From Prinia subflava (Eukaryota; Chordata; Aves; Passeriformes; Cisticolidae), in the NCBI RefSeq assembly GCF_021018805.1, contig NC_086256.1:10296032-10360031 (forward strand): 64,000 nucleotides of DNA, given 5' to 3'. Within the stretch, counting starts at the first letter, position 1. Every line of letters begins with the position of its first letter. The notes beneath the pieces are model-generated. The model was given only the letters and a program-made list of their open reading frames with translations. It ran no database searches and was not told the origin of the DNA. The translations under genes and the position numbers were made by a program. Of this stretch, positions 14,689 to 28,042 are shown piece by piece.

Positions 14689-17600
14689 AAATCTCCCAGA
14701 CTAAGGGAGGCTTTGCAGACTTCAAATGATTGCTGTAGTTCTTTACTGAAGTGCTAACACAGAATATCTCTTTTCTGCTAGCAGTTGCACGAATAGCCAA
14801 TACCCTCTGGGTGACGTTTCAGTTTCACTGTTGGAGATGTCCTGGCACTTTTTCCATGTGCTGGATTCACCATATGGAGGAACATCTGCTGCACATGTGG
14901 GCCATGCAATACCCTCAGCAGGCATGGGCTGTACTGGTGGTAAAACAATGTCTGGCTGGGTGGGAGACACACACCTTGCTGCTGGGGAGGCCAGGTGGAG
15001 GCGAGGCCACGCAAGCAGCAGGAAAGTTGGGGAATAACTGAGACCACTGTGCTGCAAAAGGGAGGACACAAATCCACAGGCAATCAGGCAGCTTTGTTAG
15101 CTCTGCTGTTTAAGGAATTCTGTGTTTCATTAAGACCAGCAGCAGATTTGGAGTTACTTTTTCACATTGGCTCAGATATTCCAATCAAGGCAGGCAACCT
15201 GAGTTTACATGCACTACGACCTTGAAATGCACCTGCCTGGATTTGCATAATAGTGGTGTCTGAATATTCTCAGAGCCTGCCAAACAGAGTGAGTGCAACA
15301 TGAGCACCCTCCTGGTGCTTTTTCAAGACATCTGCACTAGCTCTTCAGCTGGCCCTGACATTGACTTTTCAAGATGTGGAAGAACTGCAACTCTAAATTG
15401 CCCATCTTTTTTGAATTGGTTGAGAAGGAAGGAGTGATCAAATATTTCGGCGAGAGCAGCAACTGTCAGCTGGATGGCAACAGACATCAGAAGAGATTAG
15501 ATGGTGACAATATTAGGAAGAAATTGTCTCAGGATAAAGCAGGATGGGGAGGCAATCTCAGAAATGATGTCCTACTAGGGCAATGATACAGTCTTTTCAG
15601 GGGTAAATCCTGTTTGGGTCTCTTCATTTAAGAATGATGTACAAGAATAGAAACTAAAGAAATAAAAATCTGACTGGAGCTCTCTGGTTTTCACGTTACA
15701 GCTGGGATTACTGAGCCAGAAATGAAGATGATGCTGTCTTGGCAGATGTGGGATAAAGGTTCTTTAAGGACTGCTGATGCCTAGCATGGCTAAATGCTTC
15801 TCCTTCATTAATAAAAGCACAGGGCAAGGATGACTGGTGTTAGGTAACAGCAAGCAAAGCAAGGGACAAACAAAAGGACAAAACCCATGCATGGTGTGGG
15901 AAAGACTAGAAGGGCAGACATACCAACAATTTTTACTTGAATTTTAAAGAGAAACTGTCTTAAATTATGTCATTCCTACAAGTACAGACACTTTGCAAAC
16001 TTTTGATACCTGGATTTTTTTCATCCAGGAAATAGTGTGGTCATGTGGTCATGGCTATTTTCTATTTTCTTCATCTGCCCCATGAGCTTAGGTGAATGGT
16101 TACAGACTTGGAGATATTAATGGCTACCCAATCCAGGTGGACAAGTTTTATTGCCCAGGACACATTCACCTGGCAATATTAAATGCTATGAAGGCAGACT
16201 GCAAAGGCACCAGAGCAGCCCCTGCTCTGCAGCAGGACCAGCTGATGCTTGAAGTGCACTTACAGACACCCTGCGCATGCCTGGGTGGGAGCAGCTCTCT
16301 GCTATGTAGTGACCTGCCTAATCTCATTACCCTGTTGCATGCAGGTATGTATGAAGGGCAAGCTCCAGCCTGCACTTTCCATACCAACAACCTTCCTTTG
16401 GGAATCTGGCCAGGAAGTCTCCCCCAAGGCCCACGTTGCAAACTGGGTCATTTGCCAACAGGATGGTCCTCACCAAAGTACTACCTGAAAGCTTATTAAA
16501 AATCACAAAATACACAACTAAACTTTTCTCCCTCTCTTGATCAACAGGGACAATATTTTATAAACCATATCTACATATTTTCCAGCCTCTCTTCAAACCA
16601 TGACTGGAAAAAACTGGCTTACCTTCTCTCATACTTCTCCTTAATCTTCTAGAAATTGCTCTCATCTCCTAGACCAGTCACAGAGAAGGATTCTTTTTCA
16701 TATGTAAGTCTTCCATGGTCCCCTTGGGCCATTCCTACCAATGCACTGCAATGGTGAAACAGCTCCTGACCATGGCAACACAACCCCCCAGGCAGTATGG
16801 ACTAGCTTTCTACACAGCCAGGGAGATCAAAACCTAAAAATACCCAAACAGTGATGTCAAAACAATCATACCAGAAAGACAAGCTAACTTATAGCTACTC
16901 TCTGGCAAAGGAATATGGAACATTCTCCACAGAATGCATCACAGAGACTCTCCCACCTCATCTTCTTGGTCAGAGATTTTATAGGAGCCAGAAAAGTCTG
17001 CTTCATGTTTTCACTTTCTTACAAAGCATTTTCTGTGCTTCAACATTTAGTCTTGGTTCAGTTGCCTTGACTGAGGCACTGAACCATCCTGATGATGTGG
17101 TAAGGTATTCCCTGCCACAATTCCTCCCAGAATTCCCCCACACTCTGTGAGTGGAAATGGTTTTTAAACCATGTGCTAGGACCACAGGACAACCACCCCT
17201 GAAAAGGCTTTCTTGCCTCTTCCTCACTGCAAGCCTCATCATGCCCCTTGTGCAGGCTGCTTGCCTTACTCACCAGCCATGCCTTCCTAAATTATACTTC
17301 TGAAGAGATTAGTTATAAATAGCTATTTAGGTGAAAACTCAAATTTGTGAAAGAAATGAAACAACCCTTAAGCTGACTTCTCAGTTCAAAAGCTTTTCTC
17401 ATTTATGATGGAGCAGCTTTTGTTTCCTGTCAGCTGAGTCCAAGGAGAGCAGGAGAACACAAGACAATGCCCACCCAGGCACATCTCTAAGCAGATGGGC
17501 TGAAGCTGTGTTTCAGCAGAGGATGAGGCACCACAAACCTGTAACCAAACTTTGCATTTACAATGCATTAAGAAAACTGGTAGTGGATTTACAGCTCCAC

Positions 17601-20600
17601 CAAACCAGAATGCTGTTTCTAGAATCTTCCCACATGTCTTTCTCACAGTCCTTTAAACCCTGATAAGACCCACTGTACACAAGACATCTAAAGCAACAAG
17701 TCTCTTGGAGAAGAGAAGAGTAAGAAAATATTTGCAATTCAAAAGCAAACTCTGAAGTGAATCTGCCAGTAGCAGTGGCTACTCAATTCATCACCAAAGG
17801 CAAGGGACAGCACTGGAAAAAGCAGATTCTCCCTCTCCTCCTAGTGCACACTCAAAGAAACTTCCTGCTCACGTGCTGGTCTCAGGTTCCAAACAAGCTG
17901 AAAATACATGCATGTGAAAGAAGCTTTCCTTGGGATGGGACAGCAGCAAGAGATTCACAGCCTCACTGTTTTCCTGAAGGTGACAGGAGCACGATGGCTC
18001 CTCAGGTTTGCTTTAGGATGTAAACCAGCCCACAGGTAAGGCTAGTTCATAATCTGAGGAATCCAGTGATTCCAGGGAAAACAGCACACTACAGGGCTGT
18101 GACATTCACAGGCTGCCCTAGCAAACATGCAGCATGACAGGGCCATTAACTCATGGAAGAAGAGGAGCTCTAAACAAAAGCTCAGCAGACAGCACAAGTG
18201 CTGGCAGCAGTCTGCCCTTGGCTCCAGCACAGAACGCTTTCTGATTGTGCCAGGAAGGTATCATAACACACATTTTACCACAACTAGGAGTATGCTGTTG
18301 GGTTAATATAATAATGTAGTCACCCAATAAAAAGTTAAATAAAACCTTCCCCGGTGCCACATCCACAAGGTCTCTGTCACATGCTGTGACACAGGAGCAG
18401 GGGTTATACCATGCCCACTGCTGAAGGATGATACTGTTGGGCACCACTGCTGTGTGCCAGTTGTCAGAGGCATGTCCCTGCAAGGGACAGACAACCCAGC
18501 CTGGCCTCACTCACAGGCAGGTGCTCACTTGCTCCTATGACTTTCACTATCAAAGAGAACTTCTGGGTGCTGCAGGCACTTTCTGCATAAGTGACTCCTC
18601 CTGGCAAAGGCTGCAGAGATTCCCACTGGAATCATCCACAGACTCATTACCACATGAGCAGGAAGCTTGTGAGCTGCCAATTTCTAGTGGCACCTTTGCC
18701 CTCACTTGGCTGCTTTATTGCCATGTGCCAGATGTTCAGGGATGTGAGCCCTAGCAAACAAGAGAGCTCCCTCTAATTTACTAATGACAGCCAAGAAACC
18801 ACCCTGGAATTGGCCTCAGTACCAGGCTGAGATGGCTGCTTTGTATGTCTGGAGCTTGTAAATTCCTGTTTGTTTCGGGAAGCATCTACTCTTCATGCAA
18901 TAGAGGAACTTTCAGCTTTTGACCATTATTTTAAGAGCAATATATGACCAAGCCTCTAGCCCTCTGCAATTCCTCTGATACTTTGTGTATTCAGAAACAG
19001 TTTCTGTCACTGAGATACCCAGGTGGACGCAGAAGGGTACAAGTGGTGGGAAGCAGCGGGGGTGGGTCACAATATACATATAGATTATGTCTCTTGCAAA
19101 AATAACAGTCCAGGAGAAAGTGTAACTGTTCTGAGTAACTGTCCATGAGTAATCCCCCTCTAGGGATGCACTGGCAGCAGTTGTTTCATCAGCAAAGGGG
19201 TGCCTGGAAGTGTCACAGGCTCTTACAGCAATGATTCCAAGTCAGCAGTGCCAGAGCAGTCACCACAGACGCACGAACAGCTCCCATCTGTGACCCTTCT
19301 GCAACAGCCGTGAGTTCATGGAACTGCAGGCTCTGGGACTCCAACCCACTTCCTTTCCACTTGTACACTGACTTGTTAGGTCAGCATGGTGCAATACTCC
19401 CCTCTGCTAACCATGTCATCCTTCTCCATCCCATACTCCTTTTAGCTGCAATCAGTGCAGTATTTTCTCCTTTGGTTTATTCTAATGCTTGTCAAATGAC
19501 TGAAATCCAGTTACCAGCATTTTAGTTGCTCAGATTCACTCACTCTTCCCCTTCTTAAAGGCAGGTCTACATTCTCAGGCGATACACTATGTTCTGTCTT
19601 CCTACAAGATGTCAGTCTGGAGTGCCAGCTCAGCCAGAACTCTGTGATGGAGACTACCTTTCTTTTGCTGCTGACAGTCAAACTGTCCTTTTAGCCAAAC
19701 CTGTCCTTTTTCTAGATAAATGTTTTCTCTCAAGTTTTTTTTACTTGCTTCCAGATATTTCTGGTTTAGTGTGAAATAAAAAGCAGTCGAGCTTTTACGT
19801 ATCCTTAGGTCCATATTCCACGGCTCCTGTGCATGGATATAGTGTCTCCCAGGGCACTAAGGCATCACACAGATATCCAGTTGCACCAGACTGTATGTGA
19901 CACATAAACCTCCCCTGCCCCACTGTTCTGATGCTGTTTCTGCATCACACTGATCTTTTTTCCTTATAACATCTCCTGAAAATCCTCCTCTCTACACAGC
20001 ACTTATCCTTTCCTCAGTATGCAAGTGCTGCCAAAAGACTAACACAACACAGAGCAAATCCCTCTCAGCTGCAGGGAGGACAAGCTTATCTGACCACTGA
20101 CCCAGCAATAAATAGCCTCTCTCGTTTCATTTACTCTTTCTCAGATAAGCTCCCTGTGATTTCACTTGCTCAAGAGAGGACTAAGCAAGGATCCCAGTAC
20201 CTGGCCCAGAATCTCTGGTCCAGCAGGTCCAAGCTGCTGCAGGTGCCTGAAGGAATTCAGAAGGTCTCATTATCCACCTGTGACTGTACCATGGACATAG
20301 CAGTTGCCACCAACAGTCACAGACAAAGGAAATTTGTCTGTGGGCAGAGATCAGCCCATTTTTTTGAGGAATGTGTCAACTTCCACAGCAGTTGTGTTCT
20401 TTAGCAGAATGCTTCCATTTTCCTTTTCTCCATCCTGAGGTCAGACTCCTGACTGTAACCCCTGGTTTGCAATAGGGACGAAGTCTTGCAGATGGACATG
20501 TCAGATAAGAAATAAGCAAGAGTGGCATACAGTGCTCTCAGGTCATGCAAGTGCCTCTAGATAAATTCAGAATAGGAGGAAACTCCCCTTTCTCTAGAAA

Positions 20601-20924
20601 ACCAGCTGAGAGAGAAACAAACTCTTGACAGAGAGCACTGGGTAGGCATTTGTCATTTTGAGCTTACCACACACTGATGAAAATACTAACACTACCAGAA
20701 CAAACAGACGCCTACGTGCTATTCCCATAGCACTGCTAGTCCTCCATTGGGTCATTCCTATCTAAGAAACAGCACTTTCTGCATTAGTTTCCTCTAGAAA
20801 AAGCAGCTGTGTGAGCCACCTGCTTGCAGCTAAAGCCAGTGACAGCAAGATCTCAGCCTCAAGTGGAGAGAAATCAGACCAGAGCACAAGAAAGCACAAG
20901 ACAGATGTTTTCCAGTCATCTGGG

Positions 20925-22110
20925 CTGCATCCTAAAGTATTCGATGAACTGGCACAGCAGCCTCAAGAACTAGCATTGACTCCCTTTGGGAACTTGTGTA
21001 GAACAGGTAGGGGGTCAAAAGATTGAAAAATGGACAAAAGTAGTGCCTAGCCTTAATAAGGCAAACAGGGGAAGAGAGCTGAATTGTGTTTTCAATTCCC
21101 AGAATAGCAGAATTATTTGTAAGCACCTGAAAAAAATAACACCTAGGCTGAATAGCAGCCCAGGTGGATTTGTGAATTTTGTAAAATGAAGAGTGAATTA
21201 TTTTTTTAAAAATTGCTTTATACAGACAAAAAATCATCGTAGGAGAGAAGCAAGACATGAACTGGAATTCAGTAAAGCTTCTGACAGATCACTTTCACAA
21301 ATATGTCCAAAGTGCTATTGATGATACAACTGTGATACAAATTCAGAAGTGGCTAAAAAATTATCCAGGAGGCTCCGTGGGCTCACTCTAGGAATAGAAG
21401 GATGTTAATATTTTGGGGTCTGCCTAGGAACCAACGTTGTTTAGTATTTTCGTTATCAACCTAGATGATGAAGTAAAAAGTATGTTTATTAAATTGCAGA
21501 GGACATGAATCTGGAAAGAATGGCAGGTATGCTGGGAAGCTCTGCCAAAGAAACTTGGCAAACTGGAGGAGTGTTCTGGAAGAAAGGATCAGTAGGGACA
21601 AGTGCACAGAGCTGCTCTTTGGCACGAGCAGCCAACGGCACAAGCACAGGGCGTGGAGTGGGGGAAATGGCTCCTTTCCAATCCTTCTCCAGACCTCAAG
21701 TCTCCAGGAACCTGACACCCATCTTCAGTTCCATGCCATTGTGGAAAAGGCCATTGAAACAGTGGATGTATAAAGGATGAGAACTGGGAAGTTAATGAAT
21801 TATCTATTTGCTCCTCCTTTTTGCTGTAGTCTGTACATTTTTGGGCACTGCTCCTTAGGAAAAAGATGAATTAACTACAAGCATTCAAAAGAGCAACAGG
21901 AATTAAGAGATCTGGAAAACATCACCTAAAAGAACTGAAAAAACCTCAGAGTGTTTATTCTGAAGAACTGAAATATAAGGAGCCAATCACAAGAACATTG
22001 AAGTAATACACAAAGCCCAAGTTCTTTCTGCTCTCTGCCAAGCTGGGCACTGAAGCACTCCATTAAGAGAACTGCAATCACTCTCCCCAGTCTAGCAGGT
22101 TTTAATAGAC
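20925..22110 (+). mobile_element. Ancient CR1 LINE fragment (CR1-L-like), ORF2 3' region
   Basis: A decayed CR1 retrotransposon piece in plus orientation. Successive blocks resemble the 3' half of the reverse transcriptase ORF: a block ending in AGCAGCCCAGGTGGATTTGTG (near 21160-21175, the 'sNQHGFVK' region), then GTAAAGCTTCTGACA (near 21270), then CGTTATCAACCTAGATGATG (about 21452-21471, the 'fINDLDD' box) and TTATTAAATTGCAGAGGAC (near 21486-21506, 'kFADD'). A later block at about 21880-21935 resembles the AGCAACAAGAATGATTAAGGGTCTAGAAAACATGACC signature. Many stops and indels mean it is long dead. CR1-L-type copies are old and shared by many sauropsids. The start and end are approximate. Confidence 0.8.
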
Positions 22111-22256
22111 TATTTACTTCATCTTTCCAAGAGCAGGGGATACCACACAAGAATATAGTGATGATGACTTGACTGCAAGCATCAGTTCAAACTTCAATTT
22201 GTTTTGAAGTAAACCAACCCATCCTTTGAGCTTCAAGCTAAACACTAAGTGTCCCG

Positions 22257-22275
22257 GCAACTGCATTGCAGTTGC
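22257..22275. repeat. Perfect 9-bp inverted repeat, 1-bp spacer
   Basis: GCAACTGCA, a single T, then TGCAGTTGC. It contains two inverted E-box-like CAACTG/CAGTTG cores. Function unknown; a chance occurrence is possible in 64 kb. Confidence 0.85.
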
Positions 22276-23482
22276 AAGGCACTGCCACTGCCAGGGCTTT
22301 CCCTTTCCCTGAGTGAGGAACAAGAGCCTGATATGAAGCAAAGAAAATGACTTTTGACTCAATTATTCATGTTACGAAAGCCCATTTGTGCTTGCCCAGA
22401 GGCTGACAGGTAACTTCATCTGTCTGGTAAGAAGAAAATAATTGCAAGTTGGTGCCAGTGTTAGACAAGAGCAAAGTATGAGCCCTTAAGGCCCTCTCTG
22501 TAACAACTGTATACAATTATATTCCCAGACTGTTTCGTTCTGTGTGTGGTGGGCTGCCAGCCTCCTTTCTCTGTCTGTAAACACACAATATAATATGCCA
22601 TCCCCTGAATGCTAATCCATTTGTATTCTTATTTGCTGAAAAGTCATTAAGCAACATTTGAAAACAGATATATAAGATTTGTAAAACAAGAACTATACCA
22701 AATTTATTTGGGACTTCCTGACAGACAAACCATCCACTGAATGAGAAGCCATTGATCACAACCTGATTCCATTCTGGGTAGGTGAATTAAAGAGAGCAAC
22801 CCCGACTATTAACAGGTCCATGGTGCTTCAGAAGGGCACCCATGCAAATGAGGGGATACAATTTTTACACGGGGAAAGCAGTGTATCCACCATTTCAGTG
22901 TTTTAAAATGAGACTTGATACTGTTGTTATGGATGATGACTTTAACCAAACACAAATCATGAATCTCAGTAACTGAGCAAAATACAATGGCTTGTGCTAT
23001 TCAGGAGGTCACATTAAGTCTGATTGTAGCCTTTTCAACAAGTTGTGCTGCTGCTGTCTCCTCCTCCCCTCCTGTGACATCACATCCTTGTCCCCAAAAT
23101 CCCATTTCTTCCCCTTTCCATTGCTCTTTTCCTTCTTCTGCTCTAAAATTCTAAGAGTCCATAAAATCCATGCAAAAGCTGGTCCTTTTAAATACTCTTA
23201 AGGATAACTAAAAATTAATTTAATTGTTCACAGTACACGCTATCAATCTTGAATAGCAAGCCACATCTGTGATGCAACACAGATTACAGAGAGATGTCTT
23301 TGTAAAACATATTTAATTAAAGCTGAAGTCCATGTAGGTAAAGAAAGTCTTCACTTAAATGCAGCAGGATACAGAGTGGAACTCTCCTCAGACCCAAATG
23401 TGGCAGATATGAGGATGATATAATGTCTGCCCATGGTTACTAATTAGGTGACCTCCACAGTGTCAGCTGACAGCGTTCTTAC

Positions 23483-23669
23483 CACTTTCTCCTTGTAAAC
23501 AATGTATTTCAGCCACTTGAAATCCTGCCATTTGAATCCTGCCAGAACAAACAGGGAATCCTTCTCATACTGCTCCATTTTCTGGATTGCACCTTCAGGA
23601 TATGTGATCCGGAGTGTTGTCTTGCCACCCACATCTTTTTCAAAGCCCTTCACTGGAGCCGAGTTCAGC
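23483..23669 (-). CDS. ST3GAL3: ST3GAL3 internal coding exon (second half of sialylmotif L)
   Basis: A 187 bp exon, the largest here. The acceptor TTGCCCTGCAG is followed by a G that completes Arg (AG|G) and then 62 codons starting LNSAPVKGFEKDVGGKTTLR and ending FKWLKYIVYKEKV, before the donor GTAAGA. It finishes sialylmotif L (LNSAPVKGFEKDVG) and continues with the conserved stretch containing TYPEG and LAGFKWQDFKW typical of ST3Gal III. The exon ends in phase 0, matching the phase 0 start of the next exon. The open frame runs past the donor for 16 more codons, but those residues resemble nothing in the family and are intron read-through. A short 18 bp tandem repeat lies about 30 bp upstream of the acceptor. 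Confidence 0.98.
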
Positions 23670-26600
23670 CTGCAGGGCAACCAGAGAAGACACTGTCACG
23701 GATTCCCACTCACACTCAGATTCCCACTTACACTCCTGGTGTTGATGACACAGCAATCACTGCTGGGCAAGAGCTCCTTGTAACATCTGCTACAGCAGCA
23801 AATGTTAATTCTTGCAGTTCTTCATCACAAACACTTATGGAGGTTTGTACCAAGTGACAACAGCTTAATTAGAAGTTACATAAATTCTATCATTGAATAT
23901 AATGCAAACCATTTCTGCATATCAACTCTTGTGATTTAAATAGGGTTGGAGGCTTTGGAAAAGGAAAGTGACGAATATTGTCCTTTAAATTTCAAATTTA
24001 GAGTAACAAACTAAGCATTAATATTTCAGCAGCCCATTGCTCCTGTGATGTGTTAGTTGGGTTCTGCAAGGCTGTGCTGAAAGAGATGATGCAGCTTCTC
24101 AGGAGTTTAAACAAACTGAAACTGGTCTCATTTTCCAACCCCAGCCCAGAGCTTACACCGCTCATCTTACCTTCAGTGACGCTGCATAGGGAAATAACCC
24201 AACCAATACTTCTAAAAACATCCCATAGGACCAGTCTGCACCTGGTTTAATTCCCCAAACTGGCCCATTGGGAGAGGGAGTTTCCTTGAAACACCAGCAC
24301 AAAGGAGGAGGTTGGCCTGGGACAAGGTTCAGCCCCACAGACTCCAAGGAGTTTCTGCTGTGGAAGTGCACCCCACTCTGAAAACACCCAAGCAGTCACA
24401 CAGCTTTGCTCTCAGGGACACTGACTGCTAAGGAGATGCTATGTATTTAGCTGTGCTTCTGTTAAAACATTTCTCAGGAACAAAGATTTTTCCCTTGAAA
24501 AAGCAAACTGCTTTGGCATGAACAGCAATGATGACTTTCACGACACTAAAGTTTTCAGAATTTCTATTCAAAACTGAAAAAGCTGAGGAAATGTCATGTA
24601 ACTTGGAATACAAATCTTGCTGACATCAAACAGCAGCCTCTGATGGCACAGGATTGCCTGCTTGAATTATTGCAGCATTCTTGACTTGGTGTAGTTCAAT
24701 ATACTGAAAAGTGCTTATGGACTGCAGATTTTGCCATGTAGGGATGTTAATGAGAATCTGGATTTGTCTTTTTCCGCCTGAGTAAGCATTTTACATTGGA
24801 GAACTTTTAGTAGAATAAAAATCTCAATAAAATCTGAAATTATATTAAACATCTAGAGGAATATATTCTTAGGCATTTTTAGCAAAAATATTTATCATCA
24901 AGAATAAAATATTAAAGGCAAAACAACTTAAGAATCAGCACCACCACAATTAATGCAGCAGATGAAATCTTTTCCCATGGTTTATAAACCCTTTGTAGCC
25001 TGACTTTGAGGAACTAGACCTGAGTACAATGCTCCCAGCCAGCCTGATCCCTTGCTTTCTCCTCTGTTGCTGACGGTGCATTTACACACACATCACTCAC
25101 TTCTTCTGTGGGCAGCATTTAAACTTGAAGGTCTTGTGTCTCTTTGGGGCAGATGATCTTATATAAAGCAAAAGCATGCAGCTCTAGAGCTAACAGAATA
25201 CTACCAACACTATCAATACTCTGCAAAGAAGGCTAGTTTTACATATTTTCATCTGTTTTCTTTAGGATGAGGAGGTGTCTGCAGTTGTTTCAAATGTCAC
25301 TGTGCAGCTCTTTGGCAGGGGTTTTCCCATCCCCAACTGCTGGGTTCACTGTTTTGCTGCTTATTTTGTTAACACTCCCAAAACTTGGGAGCCCTACTTC
25401 CTATCTAGACATGAAATAAATCAAACCATTTCCCCAAGTGAAATGAACTCAGGTCTCCAGCAAAGGGCCAGAGTGTGAGCTGCTGATGGAGCCACAGTGA
25501 TGGAGCAGCACCAGCAAGGCCCAGGGGCAGTGCCCCGAGGGACCAGGGAAAGTTCTGGCAGCCACAGCCCAGTCCTCAAAGGTGCAGACTCCACAGCTCA
25601 AAACCTTTCCCAGGCAGGAAGCACTGGTGGTCATAAACACAGCTAAATCTTGAAAAACTTCAGGTAGGATGTCAGGCCTCCTTGTAGTGCCCATGGACAG
25701 GCATTTTTCTCCACAAGAATTCCAGAGTGTTTTTCTGTCTATGTTCACTGATTACATACAGAGACACTAACTCCTAACCTTGGTACCATGAAGATCCTTT
25801 CAGATACTACTCAAGTGTCACCATCAGGTGAATCCCTATCTGGATCTAACCAGGAATGTCTGATACACACTTACTTTTGCCCAGTCTGCAATCTATTCAA
25901 GGAAGCATTTCAGAGCACTGACTTGACTGCTGCAAGAAGTCTTGCCAGGTAAATAGTGTGACAGCTGGGAATAACATCTGCACTGAAATCTGATAACGTC
26001 TAGTTAAAGAAAAACAGTAACTCACTCCAAGCTCTTTTAGAATTGACAAAGCTGAATTGGACTATCTTCACTGCAAAGAACAAAATTTCTTGCTGAAATT
26101 AGCAATCCTCACATGGTAACACATGAGGCATCAAAGAACTCCACATACTGCTGGATCACTCCTTTGTCCACACACTTAACACATTTTTTCGTTTAAAATT
26201 CACTCCCTAGGTCCCAAATATCATCCCTCAAAGGAGTTCTGCAGTGTATGAAAAAGGATGTTATAATACATGGGACTTCCCCAGCTTCCACAGGAATAAA
26301 GCAAGCAGTTGGATACATATCCAAGCACCTGGCTTCATTTAACCTTTACAGTTGACTTCTCTCTCCTTTATCCATCCCACCACCAGCACAGGTGCTTAGC
26401 TGCCCTCTTATCCTCTCAGCTTGCAAACTGACATAGATTTACTGATGTGGAGAGAAAAAGTTGAACTTTTCATTTGGAAATTAAATAGTGGCCTTTCTGA
26501 TGTAAATCTTAGTGGGTGGCTTAGTCCAGATGGATTGAAACTGTTCTTTTGCTACTTTTTGAACAATCTGAGCCCTAGGAAAGGCTATAAATTGCATTTT

Positions 26601-28042
26601 AATACAGCTGAAATAACTACAAGTCACCCGACTATGACAAGGAGTAAGAGCTCTTTGTTAACAACTGACAGTGGGATGAACTAGGAGAAGGGCTGTAAAA
26701 ATTTTGTCCTGTTCTGAACAGTCATCCCTGTGTCCAGTATACTGATGGAGTAGCAGGGAACTAGTCACAGGAACCAAAGACTGAAAGGGATCTTCTTGGT
26801 CTTTTTGTCCAGTTAGAAGATATTTATTTCTCTCTCTATGTCCTATTCATTCCTTACACATGGGAGAGAATAGAGACTGTGCTAAGTGATACCTGCCTTA
26901 AATTGTTTTATTAATTCATTTCTTTCTTCTACCTTTAGCTAAGAATTTGCTATTTGCCATCACATCTTAAAGTTGATTAAAGCTGAGAGAGATTATATCA
27001 GATACATTTCTTTTTGTATGAAATCAGTTAGCTTAGTAAGAAAAAAAAAATACCAACTTAGACTACATAAACCAGTTTTATAAACTTACGTTGCAGTTTA
27101 TCCCAATTTTATTATTTACCATCATAATATTTTGTTACTCATGACTCAAAACTTGATGGAAAACTCTGCATTTATTTTTTTTCAGGTCAGACTAATGGTT
27201 CTGTAGCTCCCTAGAGCACATCCTCTCTCCCTCCTACACACACTCTCTCACTCTCCATTAGCACAGGTATTATGTTTGTTAATCTCCAGTCACCCAGAAC
27301 GCCCCCCTGACTTGACAGATTTATTACTAGGAGCTATGACTAGACCTGTGATTTCACATATCCGCACGTTTTTCAAGCACTCTGAGATGGCGACGGTCCA
27401 GGTCCTCAGCAGAAGCAGGAAGTCCTACCTCTGACTGTGGTCCTTTGCACTCCCACCACTCTGCTTCTGCTGCCTTGTTCAGCATTGTCATCTGCAGTGA
27501 CACAGAGCCAAAGTCCTGCCAGCTTCTAGGGCACATTTACAGGTGTTTAATCACTGGGTCCTCTCTTAGTGAGGCTTTCTGCTTCCTATGCTCCACCATT
27601 CTTAGTCCTGCCCATCCTAACTGAGAGGTGCAGCTCCTGGGGAATGTTACATGTGTATCACCAATAATACTCTCCTGAGCTACCACAGGGATATATCTGG
27701 GAGCAGATCCAACAGTGTGAGTTACTGCTTCACCACCTAAGGTATCACCAAAGCAACAGCTTTTAGAAAGGAGCAATGCAGGCAAGGTTCAAGTGATATC
27801 ATACAAGAGACCACATTCCCAAGAAGCTGCAGAAAACAGCTTGAGGAATGCCTTTGCCCTTTGATGTGACCATCATTTATAACAAACTGTTTTAAGCTTA
27901 TGTGTATTTTTACCCTCCCTGTAAGTTAATGCTTCCATACAAAGGGATATTGTCACTAGTACAGGTTAAAGTCTGCCTGCATAGCAAGTGAACTGATACA
28001 GAAACTGAATATGTGACAAGAACTGTAATGCCAAAGACTCAC
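23670..28042 (-). other. ST3GAL3: ST3GAL3 intron (4.4 kb)
   Basis: Intron splitting sialylmotif L between VVV and R-LNSAPV, within a split Arg codon (AG|G). It starts with GTGAGT (28042-28037) and ends in TTGCCCTGCAG just above 23669. It holds a two-copy 18 bp tandem repeat at 23701-23736. A frame at 24162-24371 has a kinase-like look by eye, discussed among the rejected items. Nothing else is recognised. Confidence 0.85.
23701..23736. repeat. Two-copy tandem repeat, 18 bp period
   Basis: GATTCCCACTCACACTCA is followed directly by GATTCCCACTTACACTCC, differing at two positions. On the minus strand it lies about 30-65 bp upstream of the 23669 acceptor of ST3GAL3, inside the region where branch point signals normally sit. 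Confidence 0.9.

Larger units (their letters stand above)
4191..23482 (-). other. ST3GAL3: ST3GAL3 intron (19.3 kb)
   Basis: Intron between the exon ending KEKV and the exon starting SASDGF. The contents I can name are a CpG-rich patch at about 7080-7390, a 15-base A run at 6098-6112, a small tandem duplication at 14650-14688, an old CR1 fossil at about 20925-22110 and a perfect short palindrome at 22257-22275. The rest is unremarkable single-copy-looking sequence, mostly AT-moderate, with no recognisable exon. ORFs such as 14743-15069 and 16092-16499 have overlapping frames on both strands and no familiar motif. Confidence 0.85.

Noticed and set aside
16092..16499. Plus-strand 135-codon frame with a protein-like amino end
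   Set aside because: No recognised family, Pro/Leu/Cys-rich second half, and overlapping long frames on the opposite strand.
23444..23482. Open frame continuing past the motif L exon
   Set aside because: The residues after KEKV do not match the family, and GTAAGA at 23482-23477 is a strong donor whose use joins KEKV in frame to SASDGF at 4190.
24162..24371. Minus-strand frame containing GADWSYGMFLEVLVGLFPYA next to a GTAAGA-like donor, resembling kinase subdomain IX
   Set aside because: Only about 20 residues resemble a kinase; no APE, HRD or DFG segment is found around it, and upstream residues fit no kinase. It lies inside an ST3GAL3 intron and is best read as chance. Spliced transcript evidence would change this.
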